Counted from the first letter of the stretch, positions 8,550 to 17,039 are shown. The stretch: 43,834 nt of DNA from Eubacteriales bacterium (GCA_030524585.1 JAUNGJ010000021.1:1-43834); one strand, 5' to 3'. Notes: a model not told the origin generated them from the sequence alone. Made by a program: numbers and translations.

Positions 8550-8708
8550 ATGGATAAGGGGAAATGCAAAAAGAGTTATCAGGAAGTCATTTCCATAGAA
8601 GAATACCTAAGTAAACGACAGAAAATCAGAGATTCGGAAAATAAAAAGAAAACTGCAAAAGGGCGGCAAAAAAGCCCTGCCTGGTTATTGGCAGAGCTTT
8701 ATGTTTAA
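8550..8708 (+). CDS. Unrecognised 52-residue protein
   Basis: I do not recognise this ORF. It has a strong ribosome binding site (GGAGGA, 8538-8543) 6 bases before ATG 8550 and runs to TAA at 8706. The 52 residues are strongly basic and Lys-rich, begin MDKGKCKKSYQEV and have a helical-looking middle (SIEEYLSKRQK). There is no membrane segment or signal peptide. Its last 45 bases coincide with the terminator of the convergent minus-strand gene, and its stop overlaps that gene's stop. It could be a real small protein or a fortuitous frame; the ribosome binding site is the main support. Confidence 0.45.
   Translation: MDKGKCKKSYQEVISIEEYLSKRQKIRDSENKKKTAKGRQKSPAWLLAELYV
8661..8700 (-). terminator. 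Minus-strand terminator inside the small ORF
   Basis: Read on the minus strand, AAAGCTCTGCC pairs with GGCAGGGCTTT (one G-U) around an 8-base loop and is followed by TTTTTT-type sequence. It ends the minus-strand unit of the 71-residue protein and the aldo/keto reductase. Confidence 0.75.
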
Positions 8709-8920
8709 GATTTGGAGCTGTCATCATCCTTTCCTGTCAGCTTATATACAAGAGTAAAGGCGTAAAGCAGTACAGGAAGAAGGATTGTGCAGGCGATGGA
8801 CGCCTTTAAAAGTCCCTTGGAGGCTGAATGGTCAATCAAAGCAAAGATAAATGTACTTACATAGAGAAGGACCAATAGAACAGCTCCAAGAAGGGCAAAT
8901 ATTCGTTTGAACTTTTTCAT
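8705..8920 (-). CDS. Small two-helix membrane protein, unknown function
   Basis: The 71 residues begin with a short basic stretch (MKKFKR), followed by two hydrophobic segments at about residues 8-28 and 40-62, and end in a polar, acidic tail (GKDDDSSKS). It is therefore probably an inner-membrane hairpin protein with both ends in the cytoplasm. AAAGGA lies upstream of the ATG at 8920. It starts 23 bases after the aldo/keto reductase on the same strand, so the two are likely one transcript, closed by the terminator at 8661-8700. I recognise no family. Confidence 0.75.
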   Translation of the reverse strand: MKKFKRIFALLGAVLLVLLYVSTFIFALIDHSASKGLLKASIACTILLPVLLYAFTLVYKLTGKDDDSSKS

Positions 8921-8943
8921 AGCCTGTTCCTTTCCGGGGAGTA

Positions 8944-9969
8944 TTATACGCTGGTCTTTCCGGCCAGAATATTTTTGTAATCCTCATAATTTTTCTTAAG
9001 AAGAGCAGGTGTATCCAGCTCGTATGGACATCGGGAACTGCATTGGCCACATTCCAGGCAGTTCTCGATTTTTTTCATGTTTTCCTGCCAGGTTTCGTTC
9101 AGCCATGCAGCTGATGGCGCACGTCTGACCATGAGAGACATTCTGGCGCAGTTGTTGATCGGGATGCCGACAGGGCAGGGCAGACAATAACCGCATCCCC
9201 GGCAGAAATCTCCGATGAGCTCCTTCTGTTCGGCCTCAATAAACTGCAGAATATCATCATCCATCGACGGCGGATTGTCCATATAGGACAGCCATTCTTC
9301 CAGTTCGGTCATCTTCTGGATTCCCCAGATCGGAAGCACATTGTCAAACTGTGACATATAGGCAAATGCGGCTTTTGAATGGGTGATCAGACCGCCGGCA
9401 AGGCCTTTCATGGCAATGAAGCCCATATGCTTTTCCCGGCACATGCTGACAAGCTCCAGCTCTTTTTGAGAAGATAAATAGCTGAGCGGGAACTGCAGCG
9501 TCTCATACAGGCCGGATTCAATACATTCCTTTGCTACATTCAGCTTGTGTGCCGTTACGCCAATATGGCGGATCTTACCCTGTTCTTTTGCTTCAAGCAT
9601 ACATTCGTACATCCCGGTTCCGTCGCCGGGCCGATAACAGACGTCTACCATGTGAAACTGATAGATATCGATGTAATCGGTTCGCAGAAGCTTTAGAGAA
9701 GTCTCCAGATGGGCTCTGAAATCCTCCGGATTTTTGGCGGCGGTTTTTGTTGCAATGTAAATTTTGTCACGCATTCCCTCAAAGGCATATCCCAATTTTT
9801 CTTCGCTGTCACTATAAGCCCGCGCAGTGTCGAAAAAACGCATGCCGCCCTCATAGGCACGCAGAAGAATATTTTTTGCAGTATCAAAGTCTACTCTCTG
9901 AATTGGGAGGGCGCCAAAGGCATTCTGTGGAACGGTGATTCCTGTGGTTCCTAACGTAATCTGTTTCAT
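8944..9969 (-). CDS. Aldo/keto reductase with C-terminal [4Fe-4S] ferredoxin domain
   Basis: The first ~250 residues form an aldo/keto reductase barrel with the catalytic set Asp and Tyr (FDTARAYSDSE), Lys (ATKTA) and His (QFHMVD). The C-terminal ~90 residues carry two cysteine clusters, CRGCGYCLPCP and CLECGQCSSRCP, expected to bind iron-sulfur clusters. Many anaerobes have this fusion; its substrate is unknown, and the clusters suggest electron exchange with ferredoxin rather than only NADPH. The start is ATG 9969 (341 aa), with GGAGGT 5 bases upstream; the open frame to 10011 lacks such a site. A promoter lies at 10007-10035. Confidence 0.9.
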   Translation of the reverse strand: MKQITLGTTGITVPQNAFGALPIQRVDFDTAKNILLRAYEGGMRFFDTARAYSDSEEKLGYAFEGMRDKIYIATKTAAKNPEDFRAHLETSLKLLRTDYIDIYQFHMVDVCYRPGDGTGMYECMLEAKEQGKIRHIGVTAHKLNVAKECIESGLYETLQFPLSYLSSQKELELVSMCREKHMGFIAMKGLAGGLITHSKAAFAYMSQFDNVLPIWGIQKMTELEEWLSYMDNPPSMDDDILQFIEAEQKELIGDFCRGCGYCLPCPVGIPINNCARMSLMVRRAPSAAWLNETWQENMKKIENCLECGQCSSRCPYELDTPALLKKNYEDYKNILAGKTSV

Positions 9970-10006
9970 AATGTACCTCCGGTTTATTTGGTTATCCATT
10001 TCTTCT

Positions 10007-10035
10007 ATCATACACCTAATCTCTCAATTACACAA
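10007..10035 (-). promoter_or_regulatory. Minus-strand promoter for the ferredoxin-type aldo/keto reductase
   Basis: On the minus strand TTGTGT (10035-10030), a 17-base spacer and TATGAT (10012-10007). It is back to back with the plus-strand promoter at 10055. Confidence 0.55.
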
Positions 10036-10054
10036 ATTAATAAAATGAAAGACT

Positions 10055-10082
10055 TTGAAAAATATGACAAATGGTATATAAT
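10055..10082 (+). promoter_or_regulatory. Promoter for the SEC-C protein
   Basis: TTGAAA at 10055-10060, a 16-base spacer and a perfect TATAAT at 10077-10082. Confidence 0.65.
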
Positions 10083-10135
10083 AGTGGACAGAGTGGCTGA
10101 CAATGGCCAAATTACAAAGATAAGGAGAGTTTAAT

Positions 10136-10642
10136 ATGAGTGCTGGATTATTAGATCAGTGGCGTAAGATCGCATATAATGAACAGGCAGACAGAGGACA
10201 GCTTCAGAGATTCTGGGCAGATTATTTCAATATTGAGAAAGGAATTTATGAGAAGCTTCTGGACGAGCCTGATACAGAAGTACGGGGCACCGTGAAAGAA
10301 CTGGCTGATAGATACGGACAGGATGTGCTTACAATGGTTGGATTTCTTGATGGAATCAATGACAGCCTGAAGGAAGCGAATCCGATTGAGACAATGGATG
10401 AAGATACAGAAGTGAATTTAGTATATGACAGGGCGCTTCTTTATAAGAACATGGTGGCTGCAAAGGCAGATTGGCTGTATGAGCTTCCTCAGTGGAAGAA
10501 TATTTTTACAGAGGAGGAACGAAAGGCCCTGTATAAGGAACAGAAGGAATCAGGCACGATCCGCAAAGAGAAGAAGATTGGCCGAAATGATCCATGTCCC
10601 TGCGGAAGCGGTAAGAAATATAAGAAGTGCTGTGGAAGATAG
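10136..10642 (+). CDS. SEC-C motif protein
   Basis: The C terminus has a SEC-C zinc-binding motif, [17 protein letters not shown], the same short module that ends SecA, where it binds zinc and SecB or ribosomes. The ~145 residues before it are helical and polar, without a recognisable catalytic site. ATG 10136 has an AAGGAG site upstream and its own promoter at 10055. The next gene, an aldo/keto reductase, begins 34 bases later and may share the transcript. Function unknown; a link to protein export or the ribosome is only suggested by the motif. Confidence 0.85.
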   Translation: MSAGLLDQWRKIAYNEQADRGQLQRFWADYFNIEKGIYEKLLDEPDTEVRGTVKELADRYGQDVLTMVGFLDGINDSLKEANPIETMDEDTEVNLVYDRALLYKNMVAAKADWLYELPQWKNIFTEEERKALYKEQKESGTIRKEKKIGRNDPCPCGSGKKYKKCCGR

Positions 10643-10676
10643 AGAGCCGCAGGTGTTCGTGGGAAAGGAGATATAG

Positions 10677-11561
10677 ATGAAATCCATTTATGATAGTTAT
10701 CCATTAAATAATGGAGTGCAGAATCCGTGTATTGGCTTCGGCACTTTCAAAGCGGCGGATGGTCAGAGTACAGAGATCCTTAAGACCGCGATTGATGCAG
10801 GCTATCGGTATTTTGATACAGCCTCCTTTTATGATACGGAGGAAAGCCTTGGCAAAGCAATTAAGGAAAAGAATATTCCAAGAGAAGAACTGTTTCTGAC
10901 ATCGAAGGCCTGGAAGACGGAGATGGGGTACTCGGAAGTAAAGCAGGCCCTTGCGCAGAGTCTTGAAAAGCTGCAGACAGATTATCTGGATCTGTACCTG
11001 ATTCACTGGCCGATTCCGGAAGAGGGCTACGCCGATTGGAAACAGTTGGATATTGATACCTGGAAAGGGATGGAAGAGCTGTATCGGGAGGGAAAAGTAA
11101 AGGCGATCGGAGTCAGCAATTTTCTCCCTCATCATATTGAAAATCTTCTCAGGAACTGCGAGGTAAAGCCTGCGGTAAATCAGATTGAATTTCATCCTGG
11201 CTATACCCAGGAGATGACGGTACAGTATTGTCAGGAGCGGGGGATATTGGTGCAGGCATGGAGTCCGATCGGAAGAAGTGCACTGTTAAACAACCCGATG
11301 CTCCTTGAGATTGCAGGGCATTATCAGGTTTCTGTTGCCCAACTGTGTATCCGGTATGCAGTACAGAGAGGAATTGTACCTCTTCCGAAATCATCTGCCA
11401 TAGAGCGTATGCGGCAGAATCAGGATGTTTTTGGATTCGAGATCAGTGGGGAGGATATGTACCGTCTGGGAACACTGGCCCAGACCGGCTGGTCAGGCCT
11501 TCATCCGGATGGAGGAAGTACGAGAGGAACATCCAAAAAGCTCTGTCTGCCCACCGACTAA
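10677..11561 (+). CDS. Aldo/keto reductase (2,5-diketogluconate reductase-like)
   Basis: This is an NAD(P)H-dependent oxidoreductase of carbonyl compounds. Its 294 residues form a single barrel without the iron-sulfur tail of the neighbouring minus-strand enzyme. The catalytic residues are visible: Asp and Tyr in FDTASFYDTEE, Lys in LTSKAW, His in LIHWP. GVSNF, NQIEFHPG and PLPKSS are also typical of the family. GGAGAT precedes ATG 10677. The true substrate cannot be told from sequence. The two reductases of this region are different branches, not a recent duplication. Confidence 0.92.
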   Translation: MKSIYDSYPLNNGVQNPCIGFGTFKAADGQSTEILKTAIDAGYRYFDTASFYDTEESLGKAIKEKNIPREELFLTSKAWKTEMGYSEVKQALAQSLEKLQTDYLDLYLIHWPIPEEGYADWKQLDIDTWKGMEELYREGKVKAIGVSNFLPHHIENLLRNCEVKPAVNQIEFHPGYTQEMTVQYCQERGILVQAWSPIGRSALLNNPMLLEIAGHYQVSVAQLCIRYAVQRGIVPLPKSSAIERMRQNQDVFGFEISGEDMYRLGTLAQTGWSGLHPDGGSTRGTSKKLCLPTD

Positions 11562-11582
11562 AATGTAAGAGATAAGCTTAGG

Positions 11583-11613
11583 TAAGACAGAATCTCCGGT
11601 TCTGTCTTATTTA
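11583..11613 (+). terminator. Probable terminator after the aldo/keto reductase
   Basis: TAAGACAGAA (11583-11592) pairs perfectly with TTCTGTCTTA (11600-11609); the following T-run is short and broken. Confidence 0.6.
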
Positions 11614-11659
11614 TGGATACCTGAATATACAAAGAGGTTAGAAAAGGATCGGAATTGTT

Positions 11660-12580
11660 ATGAGAATGAACAATGAATTACTTCAAAAAATCGATGATAA
11701 ATATCCACGGCTCAGTAAGGGACAGAAAAAGCTTGCCGACTATATTCGCCAGGAATACGACAAGGCCGCATTTCTTACGGCTGCTAAGATGGGGAAGGTG
11801 GTAGGTGTCAGCGAATCCACCGTTGTTCGGTTCGCGATGACACTTGGATATAAAGGGTATCCGGAATTTCAAAAAGCATTGGAGGAACTGGTACGGACAA
11901 AGCTGAATTCTATCCAGAGGATGGAAGTGACCTATGGAAGAATCAGCCAGGGAGAAATCCTTGCTTCGGTACTTCAATCGGATATTGAGAAGATTAAACT
12001 TACGATGGCGAATTTGGATCAGGAAGCGTTCGAAATGGCGGTGGACACCATACTGAATGCCAGAAGAATCTATGTAATCGGTATCAGAAGCTGCGCGCCC
12101 CTTGCAAGTTTTCTGAGCTATTACCTGCATCTCATCTGTGAGAATGTGACGCTTGTAAACTCAAATACTTCCAGCGAGATCTTTGAGCAGCTGATCCGTA
12201 TCGGGAAAGAGGACGTGATTATTGGAATCAGTTTTCCACGCTATTCCATGAGAACACTAAAAGCGCTGGAATTTGCAAGTAACCGAAGCGCGAAGGTGAT
12301 CACGCTGACAGACAGCATTCACTCTCCGATCAACCTCTATTCTTCCTGTAATCTGATTGCCAGAAGTGATATGGCATCGATCGTAGATTCGCTGGTTGCG
12401 CCGCTCAGCGTTGTAAATGCGCTGGTTGTGGCTCTGTGTATGAAAAAACAGAAGGAAGTTGTGACAACTCTGGAGACGCTGGAGCAGATCTGGGATGAAT
12501 ATCAGGTATACAGTAAGGACGAGCTTAATATGGTGACGGACAAGGTAGAATTTAAGAACCTTGGCGGGGATGATGAATAG
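11660..12580 (+). CDS. MurR/RpiR family transcriptional regulator
   Basis: The N-terminal ~80 residues form an RpiR-type helix-turn-helix (with GVSESTVVRFAMTLGYKGYPEFQ), and the C-terminal part is a SIS sugar-phosphate-binding domain (IYVIGIRSCAPLASFLSYYL). Such regulators respond to phosphosugars and usually control a nearby sugar operon, but no sugar gene lies beside it here. Start ATG 11660 follows AAAGGA; ATG 11666 is an alternative. The stop lies only one base before the preferred start of the flavoprotein gene, so they are probably co-transcribed, which gives no clear clue to the target. Confidence 0.92.
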   Translation: MRMNNELLQKIDDKYPRLSKGQKKLADYIRQEYDKAAFLTAAKMGKVVGVSESTVVRFAMTLGYKGYPEFQKALEELVRTKLNSIQRMEVTYGRISQGEILASVLQSDIEKIKLTMANLDQEAFEMAVDTILNARRIYVIGIRSCAPLASFLSYYLHLICENVTLVNSNTSSEIFEQLIRIGKEDVIIGISFPRYSMRTLKALEFASNRSAKVITLTDSIHSPINLYSSCNLIARSDMASIVDSLVAPLSVVNALVVALCMKKQKEVVTTLETLEQIWDEYQVYSKDELNMVTDKVEFKNLGGDDE

Positions 12581-12581
12581 T

Positions 12582-13811
12582 ATGAGCAGAGTATTGATTG
12601 TCGGCGGAGGAGCGGCCGGAATGTTTGCGGCGGTTCATGCGGCCAGAAATGGGCATGAAGTTCATGTATATGAAAAAAATGAGAAGCTTGGTAAAAAACT
12701 GTTCATAACAGGAAAGGGAAGATGCAATATTACCAATGCCTGCGAAATAGAAGAACTCTTTGATGCGGTACTTTCCAATCCCAAATTTCTGTACAGCAGT
12801 TTTTACAGCTATTCTAATCAGAATGTGATGGATTTCTTTCAGGAGCTGGGGCTTAAGATGAAGGTGGAACGGGGAAACCGGGTGTTTCCGGTATCGGATC
12901 ATTCCTCTGATGTGATCGGGACCCTGGCAAAAGAGATGAAGCGTCTTGGGGTGAAGGTTTCTCTGAATATGGCTGTGAAGGATATTCTTACAGAGGACGG
13001 TGTGTTTCAGGGGATTCGATTGGCAGATGGACAGGTGGTTTCAGGAGACAGCTGTATCATCGCGACAGGAGGAATTTCTTATCCAAGTACCGGATCTACC
13101 GGAGACGGATATCGATGGGCGAAGGCTATGGGACACAGGATATGTGAACTGTCGCCGGGACTCGTTCCGTTTGCTGCGGAAGAGCCCTGGATTCCCAGAC
13201 TTCAGGGGCTGGCTCTTCGCAATGTCACGGCGGTTATTATGGATGGTAACAGGAAGTGCTATGAAGAATTTGGCGAGATGCTTTTTACCCATTATGGAGT
13301 AAGCGGACCAATCATGATCAGCGCCAGCAGTATAACAGGCGACCTGCTGAAAAAAAATAAGCTGAAGCTGGTCATTGACCTGAAGCCGGCTCTTTCTGAG
13401 GAGCAGCTGGATCAGAGAGTTTTGCGGGACTTTGAGGCGGCCAAAAACCGCCAGTTTAAAAACGCGCTTGGTAAAATGTTCCCGGCCAAATTGATTCCGG
13501 TTATGGTAGAATTAAGTGGAATTCTGCCGGAGAAGCAGGTGAATTCCATTTCGAAAGAAGAGCGCAGACGGTTTGTCCGGCTCATCAAAAATCTGACGGT
13601 TACCCTTGTGGGACTTAGAGATTATAACGAGGCGATCATTACCCGGGGCGGAGTATCTGTCAGAGATGTAGACCCTGGAACGATGGAATCAAAGAGAATT
13701 TCCAATCTGCATTTTGCGGGAGAGGTGCTTGACCTGGATGCTGTGACTGGAGGCTTTAATCTTCAGATTGCCTGGTCTACCGGGTACATGGCGGCACAGG
13801 GGATTCGATAA
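12582..13811 (+). CDS. HI0933/BaiN-type FAD-dependent oxidoreductase
   Basis: The protein begins with an FAD-binding Rossmann motif (VLIVGGGAAGMFAA), followed by GKRCNIT-like KGRCNITNAC, and ends with the second FAD motif, FAGEVLDLDAVTGGFNLQIAW. This layout defines the HI0933 flavoprotein family, annotated variously as aminoacetone oxidase or BaiN. Bile-acid activity should not be assumed: the family is universal in Clostridia and there is no bai gene here. I chose ATG 12582 (409 aa), after the RpiR stop; ATG 12570, ATG 12573 and TTG 12561 are in-frame alternatives overlapping that gene. Confidence 0.9.
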   Translation: MSRVLIVGGGAAGMFAAVHAARNGHEVHVYEKNEKLGKKLFITGKGRCNITNACEIEELFDAVLSNPKFLYSSFYSYSNQNVMDFFQELGLKMKVERGNRVFPVSDHSSDVIGTLAKEMKRLGVKVSLNMAVKDILTEDGVFQGIRLADGQVVSGDSCIIATGGISYPSTGSTGDGYRWAKAMGHRICELSPGLVPFAAEEPWIPRLQGLALRNVTAVIMDGNRKCYEEFGEMLFTHYGVSGPIMISASSITGDLLKKNKLKLVIDLKPALSEEQLDQRVLRDFEAAKNRQFKNALGKMFPAKLIPVMVELSGILPEKQVNSISKEERRRFVRLIKNLTVTLVGLRDYNEAIITRGGVSVRDVDPGTMESKRISNLHFAGEVLDLDAVTGGFNLQIAWSTGYMAAQGIR

Positions 13812-13831
13812 AAGACAGAGGAGAATGAATT

Positions 13832-14275
13832 GTGGAAGCAAAGTATTATATGGAATATAAGGAATCGAAAAAAGCGATTGAAGAGATGTTCGATGCGTAT
13901 TACAAATTAAAGAATTCCAAAAGATGGGGGATTTTCAAGTCGCCGGACATTCAGGAAAAGGTTCGGGAGAAAACAGAAGAACGGTATAGGGAAATCCGGA
14001 AGATCAGCCGCAAAGAACGCACAATTAAGGCTGAATTTTTTGAGGATCATTTTGTCTGCACTACAGGAGATGTGATTCAGGAATATCAATATGGTGAGAT
14101 TGAAGCGCTTTATGAGACGAATACTACCCTGGTATTTGTGGCGGGCAGAAATCGTAAGAAGGAAGCTTTTGTGGGGCTTAAAAAGGGCAGTGTCCGTGGA
14201 AGAAGCCTTGCGGATCTGAAGACTTTTCTTCTGGAACGCTGCATAAAGGTCACAAAGGGCATTGAACCGTTATAA
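13832..14275 (+). CDS. Conserved-looking soluble protein, possibly YcxB-like
   Basis: The 147 residues start at a GTG (13832) with AGGAG at 13819-13823. The first half is a charged, Lys/Glu-rich helix; the second half is predicted to be beta-rich (AEFFEDHFVCTTGDVIQEYQYGEIEALYE, split around a glycine) and ends in a helix. That C-terminal pattern resembles the YcxB-like domain, usually found after membrane segments, but no membrane segment is present here. The gene lies 20 bases after the flavoprotein and 53 before cmk. No function can be given. Confidence 0.75.
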   Translation: MEAKYYMEYKESKKAIEEMFDAYYKLKNSKRWGIFKSPDIQEKVREKTEERYREIRKISRKERTIKAEFFEDHFVCTTGDVIQEYQYGEIEALYETNTTLVFVAGRNRKKEAFVGLKKGSVRGRSLADLKTFLLERCIKVTKGIEPL

Positions 14276-14328
14276 GTTATGGGACCTGAACAGTTTGATA
14301 AGTATGAAATACGGAAGGTGTAGAGGAT

Positions 14329-14985
14329 ATGGGATTTAATATAGCAATTGACGGGCCTGCCGGGGCAGGGAAAAGTACCATTGCGAAACAGGTGGCCCTG
14401 AAGAAGGGCTGTGTTTATGTGGATACCGGAGCGATGTACAGGGGATTGGCGGTTCATTTTCTCAAGAACGGAATCCGGCCGGAGGAGACGGATAAAATCG
14501 TTCATGCCTGCGCGGATGCGGATGTGAGTATCGGCTATGAAGATGGTAATCAGCAGGTTTATCTGAATGGAGAGAATATTACCGGAATGCTTCGGGATGA
14601 GGCCGTAGGGGATATGGCTTCCAAAAGCTCGCAGCTGCCGGAAGTAAGAGAAAAGCTTCTGGAACTTCAGCGGTCATTGGCACGGGAAAAGGATGTCGTG
14701 ATGGATGGCAGAGACATTGGGACAAATATTCTTCCGAATGCAGATGTTAAGGTCTTTCTTACGGCCAGTGTAGAAACCAGGGCGAAGAGAAGATACGATG
14801 AATTGGTACAGAAGGGAATTGTCTGCGACATCAAACAGATTGCCGATGATATTAAGGAGCGCGATCACAGGGACATGACAAGAGAAACTGCACCGCTGAA
14901 GCAGGCGGAGGATGCGGTACTGATCGACAGCTCTGAGATGTCGATTGAAGAAGTGACAGAAGCAATTTTGAAATTGTGCAGATGA
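14329..14985 (+). CDS. cmk: Cytidylate kinase
   Basis: Cmk phosphorylates CMP and dCMP with ATP, feeding pyrimidine salvage and DNA/RNA precursor supply. The N-terminal P-loop (IDGPAGAGKSTIAK), the YVDTGAMYR substrate segment and the GRDIGT motif are all present, as is the RDxxD-type lid region (ERDHRDMTRETAPL). Length 218 is standard. It heads the cmk-ispH-rpsA order found across Clostridia; ispH starts 24 bases later. Confidence 0.97.
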   Translation: MGFNIAIDGPAGAGKSTIAKQVALKKGCVYVDTGAMYRGLAVHFLKNGIRPEETDKIVHACADADVSIGYEDGNQQVYLNGENITGMLRDEAVGDMASKSSQLPEVREKLLELQRSLAREKDVVMDGRDIGTNILPNADVKVFLTASVETRAKRRYDELVQKGIVCDIKQIADDIKERDHRDMTRETAPLKQAEDAVLIDSSEMSIEEVTEAILKLCR

Positions 14986-15009
14986 TATGCAGATGATAGA
15001 GGTTTGGAT

Positions 15010-15864
15010 ATGGAAATAATGCTTGCAAAGACCGCCGGCTTCTGCTTTGGAGTGAAGCGGGCGGTCGATACGGTGTATGAGCAGCTTGAAGAAAATCAGG
15101 ACAGAAAGATTTATACATATGGCCCGATTATCCATAATGAAGAAGTAATTAAGGATATGGAAGCAAAGGGCGTTACGGTATTACAGAAAGAAGAAGATCT
15201 GGATCATGCGAAAGACGGAATTGTGATTATCCGTTCTCATGGCGTGCCAAAACGTATCTGCGACAGGCTGGATGCGCTTGGTATTCCCTATGTGGATGCT
15301 ACCTGTCCCTTCGTGAAAAAAATCCACCGTATTGCAATGGAAGAGAATGAAAAAGAAAGCTGTCTGATAATCATCGGGAACAGCTCGCATCCGGAAGTGG
15401 AGGGCATTAAAGGATGGGCAGGAGAAGATGCCGTCGTGATATCTTCCGCAGAGGAAGCGGAAAAGTTTTCCATATCGGAGGGCAGACGGGTATGTATCGT
15501 CGCCCAGACGACATATAATTACAATAAATTCAAAGAATTAGTTGAAATTATCTCGAAAAAGGGTTATGATATAATTGTTTTAAATACGATTTGCAGTGCA
15601 ACAAAAGAGCGGCAGGAAGAGGCGGCCAGCATTGCAGCACGGGTAGATGCTATGATTGTTGTGGGCGATAAGCATAGTTCCAATACCCAGAAGTTATTTG
15701 AAATATGCGATCATGCATGTAACAATACGTACTATATACAGACACTTGACGATTTGGATATGAATCAATTAAGGTCCGTGGAAACAGTAGGTATTACAGC
15801 AGGGGCATCCACGCCCAATAATATAATTGAGGAGGTTCAAAATAATGTCAGAATTAACTTTTGA
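15010..15864 (+). CDS. ispH: 4-Hydroxy-3-methylbut-2-enyl diphosphate reductase
   Basis: IspH is the last enzyme of the MEP pathway, reducing HMBPP to IPP and DMAPP with a [4Fe-4S] cluster. The three cluster cysteines are in AGFCFGVKRAV, DATCPFVKKIH and NTICSATKERQ; the catalytic region VGDKHSSNTQKL and the final SIxAGASTPN-like GITAGASTPNNII are present. ATG 15010 (284 aa) follows TAGAGG; the TTG at 15004 has no spacing for it. In many Clostridia IspH is fused to ribosomal protein S1. Here it stops at 15864, overlapping the S1 start by 20 bases in another frame. Confidence 0.96.
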   Translation: MEIMLAKTAGFCFGVKRAVDTVYEQLEENQDRKIYTYGPIIHNEEVIKDMEAKGVTVLQKEEDLDHAKDGIVIIRSHGVPKRICDRLDALGIPYVDATCPFVKKIHRIAMEENEKESCLIIIGNSSHPEVEGIKGWAGEDAVVISSAEEAEKFSISEGRRVCIVAQTTYNYNKFKELVEIISKKGYDIIVLNTICSATKERQEEAASIAARVDAMIVVGDKHSSNTQKLFEICDHACNNTYYIQTLDDLDMNQLRSVETVGITAGASTPNNIIEEVQNNVRINF

Positions 15865-16951
15865 ACAGATGTTAGAAGAGTCATTGAAGACGATACGCAA
15901 TGGAGAGGTGGTAGACGGCACTGTCATTGATGTTAAGCCAGATGAGATTATTTTAAATATAGGTTACAAGGCTGACGGAATCATCACAAGAAGCGAATAC
16001 ACCAATGAATCAAATGCCGATCTTACTACAATGGTATCTGTTGGTGATCCAATGACTGTTAAAGTCTTAAAGGTGAATGACGGAGAAGGCCAGGTGTTGT
16101 TGACTTATAAGAGATTGGTTGCCGAGAGAGGCAATGAGAGATTGAGAGAGGCTTTTGAGAACAAAGAAGTATTGAAAGCTCCGGTTGCCCAGATTCTTGG
16201 AGGTGGATTAAGCGTTGTTGTGGATGAAGCCAGAGTATTTATCCCGGCAAGTCTCGTTTCAGATACATATGAAAAGGATCTGAACAAATATCAGGGACAG
16301 GAGATTGAATTTGTAATCAGTGAATTTAATCCAAGAAGAAACCGTGTGATTGGAGACAGAAGACAGCTTCTGGTAGCTGAGAGAGCTGAGAAGCAGAAAG
16401 CGCTTTTCGAGAATCTGAATATCGGTGATACTGTTGAAGGTGTTGTTAAAAATGTTACAGATTTCGGAGCATTCATTGACCTTGGCGGAGTAGACGGTCT
16501 CCTGCACATTTCTGAGATGTCCTGGGGAAGAGTGGAGAATCCGAAGAAGGTATTCCGTGTAGGTGAGAAGTTAAAAGTACTCGTTAAGGATATTCGTGAA
16601 ACAAAGATTGCTCTTAGCCTGAAGTTCCCGGAGACGAATCCGTGGGCAAATGCTGCTGAAGATTATGCAGTAGGAAAAGAGATTACCGGAAGAGTTGCAA
16701 GAATGACAGATTTTGGCGCATTTGTAGAGCTGGCGCCAGGTGTTGACGCACTGCTTCATGTGTCTCAGATTTCATGTGCACATGTGGATAAGCCATCCGA
16801 TGTACTGTCTGTAGGCCAGGAGATTACCGCGAAGATTGTAGATTTGAACGAGGCTGAGAAAAAGATCAGCCTGAGCATGAAGGTGTTAGAGCCCGCTGAG
16901 CCAAAGGCTCCTGTAGAGGAAGCTGAGTCAGCAGAGGAAGTTACGGAATAA
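15845..16951 (+). CDS. rpsA: S1 RNA-binding protein, 30S ribosomal protein S1 homologue
   Basis: The 368 residues contain four S1 (OB-fold) repeats at roughly 15-85, 100-165, 185-255 and 272-342, then an acidic tail rich in Ala, Glu and Pro. Repeats three and four are the best conserved (DFGAFIDLGGVDGLLHISEMSW and DFGAFVELAPGVDALLHVSQIS type). It helps bring mRNA to the ribosome. ATG 15845 is chosen for its perfect GGAGGT at 15831-15836. The frame is open back to 15827, but the ispH gene occupies that stretch in another frame. Four repeats is the short Gram-positive form, not the six of E. coli. Confidence 0.94.
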   Translation: MSELTFEQMLEESLKTIRNGEVVDGTVIDVKPDEIILNIGYKADGIITRSEYTNESNADLTTMVSVGDPMTVKVLKVNDGEGQVLLTYKRLVAERGNERLREAFENKEVLKAPVAQILGGGLSVVVDEARVFIPASLVSDTYEKDLNKYQGQEIEFVISEFNPRRNRVIGDRRQLLVAERAEKQKALFENLNIGDTVEGVVKNVTDFGAFIDLGGVDGLLHISEMSWGRVENPKKVFRVGEKLKVLVKDIRETKIALSLKFPETNPWANAAEDYAVGKEITGRVARMTDFGAFVELAPGVDALLHVSQISCAHVDKPSDVLSVGQEITAKIVDLNEAEKKISLSMKVLEPAEPKAPVEEAESAEEVTE

Positions 16952-16982
16952 GCCTGACAATTTCAAAAGAGAGAAAGCCAGT

Positions 16983-17025
16983 AAAGATAGGGACTAATAA
17001 GGTCTCTATCTTTCTGTGTTTGTTG
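16983..17025 (+). terminator. Terminator after rpsA
   Basis: AAAGATAGGGAC (16983-16994) pairs with GTCTCTATCTTT (17002-17013) with one G-U pair, followed by a T-rich, interrupted tract. Confidence 0.75.
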
Positions 17026-17039
17026 AGATATGTTAAATA

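Noticed and set aside
8375-8557. 60-codon plus-strand frame
   Set aside because: Starts beside a T-run without a ribosome binding site, crosses the inverted repeat and overlaps the better ORF at 8550.
12582-13811. Bile-acid 7-dehydroxylation function (BaiN) for the flavoprotein
   Set aside because: The family is widespread and no other bai gene is present, so the specific function is not supported.
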